A DNA stretch of 64,000 nt from Vibrio superstes. GTDB lineage: Bacteria > Pseudomonadota > Gammaproteobacteria > Enterobacterales > Vibrionaceae. The DNA is taken from assembly GCF_003569005.1 (NCBI RefSeq), contig NZ_BCUR01000004.1, forward strand, positions 2,683,633-2,747,632, in the 5' to 3' direction. Of the stretch, positions 1 to 8,883 are shown in pieces. How positions within the stretch are numbered: the first letter of the stretch is position 1; every line of letters begins with the position of its first letter. The translations under genes and the position numbers were made by a program. The notes under the pieces were generated by a model, which saw only the letters and a list, made by a program, of their open reading frames with translations, did not search any database and had not been told where the DNA came from.

Positions 1-567
1 TACTGTGGGTGTAAGATAGATTGGCAAGGGAAGAAAGGTACCCCGCAACTGGCTGATTGCGGCTACCAAGTTCGTAAACAAGAGCGACGCGCAAACCGTA
101 TTGAGTGGGAGCATGTCGTTCCTGCTGCACACCTTGGCAAGCAAAGGCAATGCTGGCAAGAAGGTGGTCGTTCGAATTGCACCAAAAGCGACCCTATCTA
201 CAAAGAAATGGAAGCCGATCTGCACAACCTAGTGCCCGCGATTGGCGAAGTAAATAGTGATCGATCGAACTTTGATTTCAACCAATGGAATGGGGAACGC
301 GGGGTTAGTTATGGTCAATGCCAAATGCAGGTTAGCTTTAAAGATGATAAGGCGATGCCGCCAGAACAATCTCGAGGCGCTATTGCTCGCACCTATCTGT
401 ATATGGAAAAGCAATATCCCATCACTCTATCCGATCAACAAATCAAGCTAATGCAAGCGTGGAACAAAACCTACGCTGTGACTGACTGGGAGTGTCAGCG
501 CAATCAATTGATCTCTGAAGCTCAGGGCAATTCAAACCCATTCGTTGAGCAAGCGTGTAGCCACTAA
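1..567 (+). CDS. endA: Endonuclease I (periplasmic/extracellular nuclease), 5'-truncated by window edge
   Basis: The reading frame is open from base 1 and ends at TAA 565-567; the start and signal peptide lie outside the window, leaving 188 codons. The protein resembles the Dns/Vvn nucleases of Vibrio, secreted enzymes that cut DNA and RNA non-specifically. Visible hallmarks are the beta-beta-alpha-metal motif around WEHVVPAAHLG (catalytic His, residues about 39-49 of the fragment), the metal-binding Asn region VNSDRSNF, and many Cys residues (YCGCK, ADCGY, QCW, NCTK, WECQ, QACSH) fitting the disulfide-rich family. It sits upstream of rsmE in the same direction, separated by 94 bp. Confident on family; the missing N-terminus prevents judging export directly. 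Confidence 0.93.
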   Translation, partial: YCGCKIDWQGKKGTPQLADCGYQVRKQERRANRIEWEHVVPAAHLGKQRQCWQEGGRSNCTKSDPIYKEMEADLHNLVPAIGEVNSDRSNFDFNQWNGERGVSYGQCQMQVSFKDDKAMPPEQSRGAIARTYLYMEKQYPITLSDQQIKLMQAWNKTYAVTDWECQRNQLISEAQGNSNPFVEQACSH

Positions 568-661
568 AAATTCATCTCTATCAGACTGCGCTACACCTCT
601 TGTTATTTGCTACCATAGCAACCATATTTAGTGAGTTCAGTTAGTTACGGGTAAGAATTTA

Positions 662-1393
662 ATGCGTACACCAAGGATATATCATCCTGAGTCTTTGTCT
701 TCAGCCACACATGTCCAACTATGTGATGATGCCGCAGGGCACATTGGTCGTGTATTAAGAATGCAGACAGGACAAGCGGTTACCTTGTTTGATGGCAGCG
801 ATGTAGAGTATTCCGCTGTTATTACAGAGGTTTCCAAGAAAAATGTCGCGGTTGAGATAACAGATTCTCAGCAGCACAGTGTCGAATCACCACTCGATAT
901 CCATCTAGGACAAGTCGTTTCTCGCGGCGATAAGATGGAGTTCACTATTCAAAAGTCAGTGGAACTTGGCGTCAATACCATTACCCCTCTTATTTCTGAT
1001 CGCTGTGGCGTTAAACTCGATGCCAAACGATTTGAGAAAAAGCTCATGCAGTGGCAGAAAATCGCGATTGCGGCTTGTGAACAAAGTGGTCGTAATACCG
1101 TTCCCGTGATTAGACCCATCATGCAATTAGAAGAATGGTGTAGCGAGGAGTATCAGGGGCTTAAGCTCAACCTTCATCCTAGAGCCCCTTATTCTATTAA
1201 CACCCTTCCACAGCCAATCAAACACGTTAAGTTACTGATTGGCCCTGAGGGTGGGCTATCTGGCTCTGAAATCGACATGACCACCGAACATAACTTCGAA
1301 CAAACACTGTTAGGGCCGCGCGTTCTTAGAACAGAAACAGCAGCCCTTACCGCAATTACCGCACTCCAAGTTCGCTTTGGCGATCTTGGCTAG
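662..1393 (+). CDS. rsmE: 16S rRNA (uracil1498-N3)-methyltransferase
   Basis: A 243-residue protein, the usual RsmE length. RsmE methylates U1498 of 16S rRNA in the assembled 30S subunit using S-adenosylmethionine. The N-terminal PUA-like part (about 1-70) begins MRTPRIYHP; the SPOUT knot is at the C-terminus, with LIGPEGGLSGSEI and LGPRVLRTETAAL as the SAM-binding loops. The ATG follows a GGGTAAG stretch that can serve as ribosome binding site. It lies only 9 bp before gshB, so rsmE-gshB are probably co-transcribed, as in many gamma-proteobacteria. Confidence 0.96.
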   Translation: MRTPRIYHPESLSSATHVQLCDDAAGHIGRVLRMQTGQAVTLFDGSDVEYSAVITEVSKKNVAVEITDSQQHSVESPLDIHLGQVVSRGDKMEFTIQKSVELGVNTITPLISDRCGVKLDAKRFEKKLMQWQKIAIAACEQSGRNTVPVIRPIMQLEEWCSEEYQGLKLNLHPRAPYSINTLPQPIKHVKLLIGPEGGLSGSEIDMTTEHNFEQTLLGPRVLRTETAALTAITALQVRFGDLG

Positions 1394-1402
1394 GAGGAAT
1401 AA

Positions 1403-2350
1403 ATGATCAAGATCGGCATAGTGATGGACCCTATCTCATCCATCAACATCAAGAAAGATTCAAGTTTTGCCATGCTTCTCGAGGCACAAAAACGTGGCTA
1501 CGAAATCCATTACATGGAAATGAACGATCTGCACCTAGATCAAGGTGTAGCGGTTGCTGATACTAAAACCCTAAGAGTCGAGAAGAACGCCGATTCTTGG
1601 TATGAATTCCTTTCCGAGCAAACCATCAAACTCTCTGAGCTAGACGCTGTATTGATGCGTAAAGATCCTCCGTTTGATACTGAGTATATCTACGCAACCT
1701 ATATCCTGGAACGTGCTGAAGTTGAAGGCACACTAATCGTCAATAAGCCTCAAAGCCTGCGCGATTGCAACGAGAAGCTATACACAGCTTGGTTTGCCGA
1801 TATGACACCAACCACTATCGTGACCCGTAAAGCCGACAAGATCAAAGCCTTCCAACAAGAACATGGTGATGTCATCCTTAAGCCACTAGATGGTATGGGT
1901 GGCGCATCTATCTTCCGCGTAAAAGACGGCGATCCAAACGTATCAGTCATCATCGAGACATTGACTAATCACGGACAAAATTACGCGATGGCACAAGCAT
2001 TTGTGCCTGACATCAGCAATGGTGATAAGCGCATTTTGATCGTTGATGGCGAACCAATGCCTTACTGCCTAGCTCGTATTCCAGCGAAGGGCGAAACTCG
2101 CGGCAACTTGGCTGCAGGCGGACGTGGCGAAGCTCGTCCTTTAAGTGAGACAGATTTTGCGATAGCAAATGCGATAGGTCCTACACTTAAAGAGAAAGGA
2201 TTGATCTTTGTTGGTCTAGATGTCATCGGCGATAAAGTTACTGAAATCAATGTCACCAGTCCAACCTGTATCGTTGAGATTGAAACTGAGTTTGGTATTT
2301 CAATCACAGGCAAGCTGATGGACGCTATTGAGCGACGCATTAGCAAATAA
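1403..2350 (+). CDS. gshB: Glutathione synthetase
   Basis: A 315-residue ATP-grasp ligase that joins gamma-glutamylcysteine to glycine, the last step of glutathione synthesis, in the cytoplasm. Visible are the N-terminal substrate domain starting MIKIGIVMDPI, the family segment MRKDPPFDTEYIYAT, the ATP-grasp loop KPLDGMGG and the conserved NVTSPT near the C-terminus. Length matches E. coli GshB. A strong AGGAGG-type site (TAGGAGGAATAA) precedes the ATG. Nine bases separate it from rsmE; a hairpin with a short T-run follows. Confidence 0.97.
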   Translation: MIKIGIVMDPISSINIKKDSSFAMLLEAQKRGYEIHYMEMNDLHLDQGVAVADTKTLRVEKNADSWYEFLSEQTIKLSELDAVLMRKDPPFDTEYIYATYILERAEVEGTLIVNKPQSLRDCNEKLYTAWFADMTPTTIVTRKADKIKAFQQEHGDVILKPLDGMGGASIFRVKDGDPNVSVIIETLTNHGQNYAMAQAFVPDISNGDKRILIVDGEPMPYCLARIPAKGETRGNLAAGGRGEARPLSETDFAIANAIGPTLKEKGLIFVGLDVIGDKVTEINVTSPTCIVEIETEFGISITGKLMDAIERRISK

Positions 2351-2378
2351 CTAAAAGCCGCGTCTTGGCATAACGCGT

Positions 2379-2406
2379 AGCCACCGCACAGCGGTGGCTT
2401 GTTTTC
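2379..2406 (+). terminator. Hairpin terminator or attenuator between gshB and yqgE
   Basis: AGCCACCGC, loop ACA, GCGGTGGCT, then TGTTTTC: a 9-bp perfect stem with a short T-run. The yqgE ribosome binding site follows at once, so it may only reduce read-through. Confidence 0.6.
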
Positions 2407-2418
2407 GGAGGTAGCTGC

Positions 2419-2979
2419 ATGAACCTTACTAATCACTTCTTAGTAGCCATGCCATCAATGCAAGACCCCTATTTCAAGCGCTCTGTTATCTATATCTGCG
2501 AGCATAATGAAAATGGCGCTATGGGTATCATGATCAATGCCCCTATCGACATCACCGTCGCCGGCATGTTGAAACAGGTAGAACTGAAATCAGAACATAT
2601 TCAGGCTGGTGATAGCCTCAAGCAACCTGTGCACAATGGCGGCCCTGTCGCAGAAGACCGTGGGTTTATTCTTCATCAGCCTAAAGGCAGTTATCAATCC
2701 AGCATAGAAATGGCCAATGGCCTAACTATGACGACATCTAAAGATATATTGTCAGTGCTTGGAACCCAAGAAGAGCCAGCGCAATACCTTGTCACACTCG
2801 GTTATTCCGGCTGGGAGGCTGGGCAACTGGAAAATGAGTTAGCTGAGAACTCGTGGTTAACGATGGAAGCTGACCCCAGTATTATTTTTGCCACACCGGT
2901 ACAAGATCGCTGGGCTAGCGCCGTACAGTCGCTAGGCATAGACGCATCTCAATTATCAACACAAGCAGGACATGCATGA
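2419..2979 (+). CDS. yqgE: YqgE/AlgH family protein (DUF179)
   Basis: A 186-residue cytoplasmic protein of the YqgE/AlgH family, whose biochemical role is not established; AlgH in Pseudomonas was linked to alginate regulation. Family features include NHFLVAMPSMQDPYFKRSV at the N-terminus, NGAMGIMINAP, and the GGPVAEDRGFILH and LGYSGWEAGQLE segments. A good GGAGGT ribosome binding site sits 7 bases before the ATG. The stop overlaps the ruvX start by 4 bp (ATGA), showing translational coupling, a pairing conserved across gamma-proteobacteria. Confidence 0.94.
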   Translation: MNLTNHFLVAMPSMQDPYFKRSVIYICEHNENGAMGIMINAPIDITVAGMLKQVELKSEHIQAGDSLKQPVHNGGPVAEDRGFILHQPKGSYQSSIEMANGLTMTTSKDILSVLGTQEEPAQYLVTLGYSGWEAGQLENELAENSWLTMEADPSIIFATPVQDRWASAVQSLGIDASQLSTQAGHA

Positions 2980-3401
2980 GCAGAACCATAATGGCGTTTG
3001 ATTACGGCACCAAGAGCATTGGTAGCGCCATCGGACAAGACATAACAGGCACCGCCACTCCTCTAAAGGCCTTTAAGGCAAAAGATGGTATCCCCCATTG
3101 GGATGATATAGGAGCACAGCTAGAAGAATGGAAACCCGACCTTGTGATTGTAGGCCTACCAACAGATCTACATGGTAAAGACCTAAAGACTATCACTCCG
3201 AGGGCAAAGAAATTTGCTCAGCGAATTCATGGCCGATTTGGGGTGCAAGTAGAACTCCACGATGAGAGGCTTTCCACTACTGAAGCGAGAGCCGACCTAT
3301 TTGCCATGGGAGGCTACAAAGCCCTTAGCAAAGGCAATGTAGACTGTCAGTCTGCCGTGGTTATTTTAGAAAGTTGGTTTGAGAGTCAGTGGGGAGAGTG
3401 A
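2976..3401 (+). CDS. ruvX: Putative pre-16S rRNA nuclease / Holliday junction resolvase-like YqgF
   Basis: A 141-residue RNase H-fold protein of the YqgF/RuvX family, implicated in maturing the 5' end of 16S rRNA and earlier proposed as a Holliday-junction resolvase. The N-terminal strand FDYGTKSIGSAIG carries the first catalytic Asp; the DERLSTTEA motif carries the later acidic residues. It is translationally coupled to yqgE through an ATGA overlap. It converges with pilU, the stop codons being 3 bp apart. Confidence 0.94.
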   Translation: MSRTIMAFDYGTKSIGSAIGQDITGTATPLKAFKAKDGIPHWDDIGAQLEEWKPDLVIVGLPTDLHGKDLKTITPRAKKFAQRIHGRFGVQVELHDERLSTTEARADLFAMGGYKALSKGNVDCQSAVVILESWFESQWGE

Positions 3402-3404
3402 TCC

Positions 3405-4508
3405 TCACCCCATATCAATTTTAATATCGTCTAACGGGCCACTACTGCTAGTCCCTTGGTGATTTTTAAGCATTAAGCGCAGATCGTTTGCAGAGTCTGC
3501 GCTTCTCAAAGCCTCTTCCTCACTCACCTTGCCCTGCACGACTAAATCAAAGAGTGATTGATCAAAGGTACAGATCCCTTGTTGCTTGGTCTTGGCCATA
3601 TAGTTCTTAATCTCCGCGATCTCTCCCTGACGAATAAGATCCGACGCTCTCGGCGTCACCAATAAGATCTCTAGCGCGGCATGACGTCCGCTATCATCTT
3701 GTGCCTTAAGCAATTGCTGCCCTACGATCCCTTTCAGGTTAAGAGAGAGATCGAGTAAAAAGTGTTCTCGCTGACCTTGAGGAACTAAGTGTAAAATTCG
3801 TTCTAGTGCTTGGTTGGCATTGTTTGCATGCAAGGTCGCGACGCACAGGTGCCCCGTTTCGGCAAAGGTCATCGCATAGCGCATGGTTTCTGGTGTTCTA
3901 ATCTCACCAATGACGATCATATCCGGGGCTTGTCTTAAAGAGTTTTTAAGTGCGATTTCATAACTCTCAGTATCTAAGCCAACCTCACGCTGAGTGACTA
4001 TGCTCTTTTGATGCTGATGCACAAACTCGATAGGATCTTCTACCGTAAGAATATGCCCTCGTTGGTGTTGATTTCTATGCCCCACCATAGCGGATAAGGT
4101 CGTCGATTTCCCTGATCCCGTAGCGCCAACCACCAGCACTAGACCGCGCTTGACCATAGCGAGATCTTTTAGCGTATCAGGTAGGCCAAGCTCATCAAAA
4201 GAAGGGATGTTGGTTTCAATATGACGAATGACAGCACCAGGAAGATCTCTCTGAAAGAAAGCACTGACCCTAAAGCGTCCCGATTCACTTTCTATGGCAA
4301 AGTTGGCTTCCCTAATGGCTCGATATTCTTTGCGCCTATCGTTATCCATGATGCTATCAAGAATGGCGGTCACTCCAGATTGGTGTAGCTTGTCGCCAAA
4401 AGGCTGAAGCTCACCGTCCACTCGAAACATACAAGGAGAATCTACAGTGATATACAGATCCGATGCCTTGTGCTCTGTCATCGCATCTAACAGTTCTTTT
4501 AATTCCAT
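3405..4508 (-). CDS. pilU: Type IV pilus retraction ATPase PilU
   Basis: A 367-residue PilT/PilU-type secretion ATPase. In Vibrio, PilU assists PilT in pilus retraction (twitching, DNA uptake) at the inner membrane base of the pilus. Motifs in order: N-terminal PAS-like region, Walker A GATGSGKST at about residues 130-138, Asp box LTVEDPIEF, Walker B MIVIGEIR, and His box GHLCVATLHANN. The C-terminal tail is longer and less conserved than in PilT, as expected for PilU. An AGGAGA site lies before the ATG. It is downstream of pilT on the same strand with a 29-bp gap, forming a pilTU operon. Confidence 0.95.
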   Translation of the reverse strand: MELKELLDAMTEHKASDLYITVDSPCMFRVDGELQPFGDKLHQSGVTAILDSIMDNDRRKEYRAIREANFAIESESGRFRVSAFFQRDLPGAVIRHIETNIPSFDELGLPDTLKDLAMVKRGLVLVVGATGSGKSTTLSAMVGHRNQHQRGHILTVEDPIEFVHQHQKSIVTQREVGLDTESYEIALKNSLRQAPDMIVIGEIRTPETMRYAMTFAETGHLCVATLHANNANQALERILHLVPQGQREHFLLDLSLNLKGIVGQQLLKAQDDSGRHAALEILLVTPRASDLIRQGEIAEIKNYMAKTKQQGICTFDQSLFDLVVQGKVSEEEALRSADSANDLRLMLKNHQGTSSSGPLDDIKIDMG

Positions 4509-4537
4509 GGTCTTCTCCTTGTCGGTTTTAACAACAC

Positions 4538-5584
4538 CTAAAAGCCGGAACCTAAGCTAGGCTGTATCTCAACCTTAGCCTCTGCTTCTTCGCGGCTAAC
4601 CAGATTTTGTTGCATCAATTGATTTACCGATTGCTCCATAGTTCTCATACCTTGAGCCGCACCAGTTTGGATGATCGAATACATCTGCGCCACCTTGTCC
4701 TCTCGAACAAGGTTGCGAATAGCAGGATTCGCTAACATGATCTCATGACAGGCCACTCGGCCTCCGCCAATACGCTTTAGCAGTTTTTGCGCGATAACGG
4801 CGCGCAATGACTCTGACAACATAGAGCGAACCATATTTTTATCGCCCGCGGGGAATACATCAATAATACGGTCTATGGTTTTGGCTGCAGAACTGGTGTG
4901 CAGGGTGCCAAAGACCAAATGCCCCGTTTCTGCCGCGGTAAGCGCAAGGCTTATGGTTTCTTGGTCACGAAGCTCACCCACTAGAATCACATCAGGGTCT
5001 TCACGTAGTGCAGAACGAAGCGCCGCCTTAAAGCTATGCGTATCACGATGCACTTCCCTTTGATTGATCAAACACTTAGAGCTTTGATGAACAAACTCAA
5101 TAGGATCTTCAATGGTTAGGATGTGTTTGTTGTGATGACGATTAATGTAATCAACCATGGCCGCTAAGGTGGTTGATTTACCCGACCCCGTGGGCCCAGT
5201 CACCAAAACCAGTCCCTTTTCATAATTAGCTATTTTTTCAAATATGGGCGGGCAATCAAGTTGCTCAAGGGTAGGAATCGTAGTGGGAATGGTTCGAAAC
5301 ACCGCAGAGGCCCCACGGCTTTGATTAAAGGCATTGACCCTAAATCGACCAACGCCACCCAGCTCGATGGAAAAATCCAACTCAAGGTTGGATTCAAACT
5401 CACTTCGTTGCGCATCATCCATAATGTCGAAGATAAGTTCATGTACCTCAGCTTCACTAAATTCAGGCATTTCCAAGCGTCTCACATCGCCATCAATCCT
5501 TACCATTGGCGGTAGTCCCGATGAAAGATGTAGATCTGAGGCATTATGCTTTACACTAAAGCGAAGCAATTCGGTGATATCCAT
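4538..5584 (-). CDS. pilT: Type IV pilus retraction ATPase PilT
   Basis: A 348-residue hexameric ATPase that depolymerises type IV pili. The start MDITELLRFSVK at 5584 is chosen because it follows an ACAGGAAA ribosome binding site and matches the PilT N-terminus; a longer in-frame start at 5623 would run into the divergent yggS. Motifs: Walker A GPTGSGKST, Asp box LTIEDPIEF, Walker B VILVGELRDQET, His box GHLVFGTLHTSSA, and the retraction-associated GIRNL-like segment (here AIRNLVRE). Upstream gene of pilU, divergent from yggS with 24 bp between start codons. Confidence 0.96.
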   Translation of the reverse strand: MDITELLRFSVKHNASDLHLSSGLPPMVRIDGDVRRLEMPEFSEAEVHELIFDIMDDAQRSEFESNLELDFSIELGGVGRFRVNAFNQSRGASAVFRTIPTTIPTLEQLDCPPIFEKIANYEKGLVLVTGPTGSGKSTTLAAMVDYINRHHNKHILTIEDPIEFVHQSSKCLINQREVHRDTHSFKAALRSALREDPDVILVGELRDQETISLALTAAETGHLVFGTLHTSSAAKTIDRIIDVFPAGDKNMVRSMLSESLRAVIAQKLLKRIGGGRVACHEIMLANPAIRNLVREDKVAQMYSIIQTGAAQGMRTMEQSVNQLMQQNLVSREEAEAKVEIQPSLGSGF

Positions 5585-5608
5585 AAAATTTCCTGTTAAG
5601 TCAAAACT

Positions 5609-6319
5609 ATGCAGACAATCCAATCAAATTTAGAACATATTCATCAGCAGATTAAAGAGTCTGAACGTAAGTTTGGGCGTGCAACTGATTCCGTGCAACT
5701 TCTTGCAGTAAGTAAAACTAAGCCCAACCAAGCAATTGTAGACGCTTGTGTTGCAGGGCAGCGCCAATTTGGCGAAAACTACGTGCAAGAAGGTGTTGAA
5801 AAAGTTCAATACTTTCAAGAACATCATAGCGATTTCAAGATAGAATGGCACTTTATTGGGCCAATACAATCCAATAAAACACGCCCTATTAGTGAGAACT
5901 TCGACTGGGTTCACTCTATTGATAGAGCTAAAATCGCACAGCGCCTTAGTGACCAAAGGCCTGACGATAAAGAGCCATTGCAGGTGCTCATCCAAGTCAA
6001 TACCAGTGGTGAGGCAAGTAAGTCCGGAATTTCGGCTCAGCAGGCGTTAGAGTTAGCCTCTTCTATTGAAGCAATGCCCAATCTAACTTTACGTGGGTTA
6101 ATGTCCATACCCGCAGCGGTTGCAAGCTATGAGGAACAATTGCAGGCCTTTAATCAGCTCAAAGGCTTGTTTGAAGCAATTAAAGCCCAATATCCTCAAG
6201 TAGACACCTTATCTATGGGCATGAGCGGTGATATGGAAGCCGCTATCGAAGCCGGTAGTACTATGGTTCGTATCGGCACCGCCATTTTTGGCGCGCGAGA
6301 CTATTCAAGCAAACAATAA
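5609..6319 (+). CDS. yggS: Pyridoxal-phosphate homeostasis protein YggS
   Basis: A 236-residue PLP-binding protein of the YggS/PROSC family that buffers vitamin B6 and influences amino-acid pools; it has no known catalytic reaction. The PLP lysine lies in LLAVSKTKP near residue 36; GENYVQEG, WHFIGPIQSNKTR, and the phosphate-binding MGMSGDMEAAIEAGSTMVRIG follow the family pattern. It is the first gene of yggS-proC-yggT, an arrangement conserved in Vibrio and E. coli, and is divergent from pilT. Confidence 0.96.
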   Translation: MQTIQSNLEHIHQQIKESERKFGRATDSVQLLAVSKTKPNQAIVDACVAGQRQFGENYVQEGVEKVQYFQEHHSDFKIEWHFIGPIQSNKTRPISENFDWVHSIDRAKIAQRLSDQRPDDKEPLQVLIQVNTSGEASKSGISAQQALELASSIEAMPNLTLRGLMSIPAAVASYEEQLQAFNQLKGLFEAIKAQYPQVDTLSMGMSGDMEAAIEAGSTMVRIGTAIFGARDYSSKQ

Positions 6320-6347
6320 GTCAAACAAACAGTAAGGGATAAAGCTC

Positions 6348-7172
6348 TTGGCAAATTCAGCACGTAACATCGCCTTTATTGGTTCAGGCAATATGGCAAG
6401 CTCCATTATTGCCGGGCTTTTAGACAGCGGTTACCCCGCGAACGCATTAACAACAACCGCCCCATCACAGCAAAGCCGTGACAGAATCAGTAAGCGCTTT
6501 TCCATTACTGCGACATCGGACAACCGAGCTGCAGTCACTCAGGCTGATGTCATTGTACTATCGGTCAAACCACAGATTATGTCTGAGGTATTGGCTGAGC
6601 TTTCTGGTATCGACTTTAGTAACAAGCTACTGATCTCTATTGCTGCAGGTATTACAGTTCCTAGATTGCAGTCAATGCTGGGACAAGATGCAGACTTTGT
6701 GCGTGTCATGCCAAACACTCCTTCCTTGCTTGGGCTTGGTATGAGTGGCCTTTATGCACCGCAGCAAATCAGTGAAAAAGATAAAGCCTTCGCTGGTGAG
6801 CTAATGCAAGCGGTCGGTAAAATCTGCTGGGTGGAATCAGAGTCTAAAATCAATTCCATTATTGCAGCAGCGGGAAGCTCTCCTGCTTACTTCTTCTTGT
6901 TCATGGAAGCTATGCAGCAAGAAGCCATCGCACAAGGTTTTGATAAAGACACGGCGCGCATGCTTGTACAGCAATCAGCAATAGGCGCTGCGCAAATGGT
7001 CGCTGAAAACCCAGAATTAGAGTTAGCAACTCTTCGCCAGCAAGTGACCTCAAAAGGCGGTACCACCGCTGAGGCCATTGCCACATTTAATCAACACCAA
7101 CTCTCTGACACCGTTGCCACCGCCATGCAGGCTGCAGTAAAACGTGCGCAAGAGATGGAATCCCTTTTTTAA
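6348..7172 (+). CDS. proC: Pyrroline-5-carboxylate reductase
   Basis: A 274-residue enzyme reducing pyrroline-5-carboxylate to proline with NAD(P)H. The Rossmann loop IAFIGSGNMASSIIAGL starts at residue 8; the family signature appears as VTSKGGTTAEAI near residues 230-240. The start codon is TTG (6348), preceded by a weak GGGATAAAG site; no better in-frame ATG precedes the Rossmann fold. It follows yggS by 28 bp and precedes yggT by 18 bp. Confidence 0.95.
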   Translation: MANSARNIAFIGSGNMASSIIAGLLDSGYPANALTTTAPSQQSRDRISKRFSITATSDNRAAVTQADVIVLSVKPQIMSEVLAELSGIDFSNKLLISIAAGITVPRLQSMLGQDADFVRVMPNTPSLLGLGMSGLYAPQQISEKDKAFAGELMQAVGKICWVESESKINSIIAAAGSSPAYFFLFMEAMQQEAIAQGFDKDTARMLVQQSAIGAAQMVAENPELELATLRQQVTSKGGTTAEAIATFNQHQLSDTVATAMQAAVKRAQEMESLF

Positions 7173-7190
7173 CCTCATCAAGGATTTGTA

Positions 7191-7760
7191 ATGAATTCAA
7201 TGCAGTTTTTAGTGACGACCTTTTTTGATCTCTACATCATGGTTGTCATCCTTAGAATCTGGTTGCAGGCAGCTCGCGCTGATTTCTATAACCCGTTCTC
7301 TCAATTTATCGTGAAAGCTACCCAGCCGGTATTAAAGCCTTTACGTCGCGTTATTCCATCCATTGGTAATATCGACTTAGCCACGCTGACCTTTGCTTAT
7401 GCGCTGTGTGTCCTGAAGTTTGTACTTCTAATGCTGATGGCGTCAAATGGTGCGGTAGGCTTTAGCCCTGACCTTCTAATTATTGGCTTGCTTGCCCTAA
7501 TCAAGGCTGGCGGTAAGCTTCTGTTCTGGGTACTGCTACTTCGTGCAATTCTTAGCTGGGTTAGCCAAGGCCGTAGCCCTATCGAATACGTATTCCATCA
7601 ATTAACTGAGCCAATGCTGGCACCGATTCGTCGTATCCTTCCTTCTATGGGCGGACTAGACTTAAGCGTACTGGTGCTATTTATTGCATTGCAGTTTGCT
7701 AACTTCTTGATGGGCGATCTCACCAGCAGCCTATTTGGTCCAATTTGGTACGGCCTGTAA
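7191..7760 (+). CDS. yggT: YggT family inner-membrane protein
   Basis: A 189-residue integral membrane protein with two YGGT repeats: the first around residues 5-85 (IVKATQPVLKPLRRVIPSIG) and the second around 105-180 (LTEPMLAPIRRILPSMGGLD). Four to five hydrophobic segments are evident. The biochemical role is unknown; the family has been linked to osmotic stress and to membrane organisation in other bacteria. A good AAGGATTTG ribosome binding site precedes the ATG. Immediately downstream the sequence gtgtggccggcaag is repeated in tandem, a small local duplication. Confidence 0.93.
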   Translation: MNSMQFLVTTFFDLYIMVVILRIWLQAARADFYNPFSQFIVKATQPVLKPLRRVIPSIGNIDLATLTFAYALCVLKFVLLMLMASNGAVGFSPDLLIIGLLALIKAGGKLLFWVLLLRAILSWVSQGRSPIEYVFHQLTEPMLAPIRRILPSMGGLDLSVLVLFIALQFANFLMGDLTSSLFGPIWYGL

Positions 7761-7829
7761 GGTGTGGCCGGCAAGGTGTGGCCGGCAAGATACGGCCTGT
7801 AACGTTTAAACATGATTTTAGGGGTAAGA

Positions 7830-8273
7830 ATGACAAAGCTACTCACAAGAGCACTGTGCACATTATTGATTGCCGGGTTTGCCATGCCCAGTTGGGCTGA
7901 ACAGTTTGTGCGTATGAAGGATATTGAATTGCACTACTCTGCATTTAATTCCACCTTCATCGCCCCTGAAATTGCCAGAGATTTGAAACTAAAGAGAAAC
8001 CCAAACGTTGCTCTAATCAACATCAGTGCCCTTGATCTCTACAGCGTTGGCAAAAAGCCAACGCAGGTAGCGCTTCAAGGCACAGCCAAAAACCTTGTTG
8101 GCAATACTCGAACATTAGAATTTCGAGAAATCACTCAGGGCGAGGCCATCTATTACCTTGCTGAGTTGCCAATCACAGAGAATGAAACCTATCGCTTTGA
8201 GATAAAAGCGGATGCTGGTTCTAAAGGCAGTGGCATTCTCCGATTTAACCAAACTTTCCATATTCAGGAGTAA
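7830..8273 (+). CDS. DUF4426 domain periplasmic protein
   Basis: A 147-residue protein with a clear Sec signal peptide (MTKLLTRALCTLLIAGFA then PSWA, cleavage before EQFV). The start at 7830 is preferred over an ATG at 7812 because it follows AGGGGTAAG and places the charged residues right before the hydrophobic core. The mature part matches DUF4426 proteins found between yggT and rdgB in Vibrio. Function is unknown; no catalytic motif is visible. Its 3' end is 4 bp from the TTG start of rdgB. Confidence 0.85.
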   Translation: MTKLLTRALCTLLIAGFAMPSWAEQFVRMKDIELHYSAFNSTFIAPEIARDLKLKRNPNVALINISALDLYSVGKKPTQVALQGTAKNLVGNTRTLEFREITQGEAIYYLAELPITENETYRFEIKADAGSKGSGILRFNQTFHIQE

Positions 8274-8277
8274 TCCT

Positions 8278-8883
8278 TTGTCTGCAAAAAATAAACTAGT
8301 GCTTGCTACCGGAAATCAAGGCAAGGTGCGTGAAATGGCGAACCTGCTTTCTGACTTTGGCTTTGAGGTGCACGCCCAAAGTGAATATCAAGTCTCAGAT
8401 GTCGCCGAAACAGGCACAACCTTTATTGAGAACGCCATCATCAAGGCTCGCCATGCAGCGAAAGAAACGGATCTACCTGCCATTGCTGACGACTCTGGAT
8501 TGGAAGTCGACTTTCTTAAGGGTGCACCTGGGATTTACTCTGCACGCTTTGCAGGCGAAGGGGCAACTGACCAGCAAAACCTAGACAAGCTACTCGATGA
8601 GCTAGATGGCGTTGCTGAGGAGCAACGTAGCGCGCGCTTCCACTGTGTATTGGTGTACATGCGCCACGCGGATGACCCTACACCTATCGTTTGCCATGGA
8701 AAATGGGAAGGACGTATTTTAACTAAAGCCCATGGTGACAATGGCTTTGGTTATGACCCTATCTTCTATGTTCCAGAAGACAAGTGCGCTTCTGCAGAAT
8801 TAGCACCTGAGCGTAAAAAGCAACTCTCTCATCGAGGTAAGGCGCTAAATGAGCTATTCCAACAGCTAAAACAGGCTCTATGA
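8278..8883 (+). CDS. rdgB: dITP/XTP pyrophosphatase (non-canonical purine NTPase)
   Basis: A 201-residue HAM1/RdgB enzyme that hydrolyses dITP, ITP and XTP to monophosphates, keeping deaminated purines out of DNA. The start is taken as TTG 8278 (SAKNKLVLATGNQGK) because it follows the AGGAGTAAT ribosome binding site; an upstream ATG at 8212 lies inside the DUF4426 gene and would add a non-conserved leader. Motifs: ATGNQGK phosphate loop, TFIENAIIKA, the acidic ADDSGLEV, and GFGYDPIFYVP. The stop overlaps hemW by 4 bp. Confidence 0.94.
   Translation: MSAKNKLVLATGNQGKVREMANLLSDFGFEVHAQSEYQVSDVAETGTTFIENAIIKARHAAKETDLPAIADDSGLEVDFLKGAPGIYSARFAGEGATDQQNLDKLLDELDGVAEEQRSARFHCVLVYMRHADDPTPIVCHGKWEGRILTKAHGDNGFGYDPIFYVPEDKCASAELAPERKKQLSHRGKALNELFQQLKQAL

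Noticed and set aside
3391..3411. Terminator between ruvX and pilU
   Set aside because: GGGGAGAG...CTCACCCC can pair imperfectly over the stop codons but has no T-run on either strand.
7761..7811. Regulatory repeat after yggT (gtgtggccggcaag twice)
   Set aside because: Only a short local tandem duplication of the yggT 3' end; no hairpin or known site.
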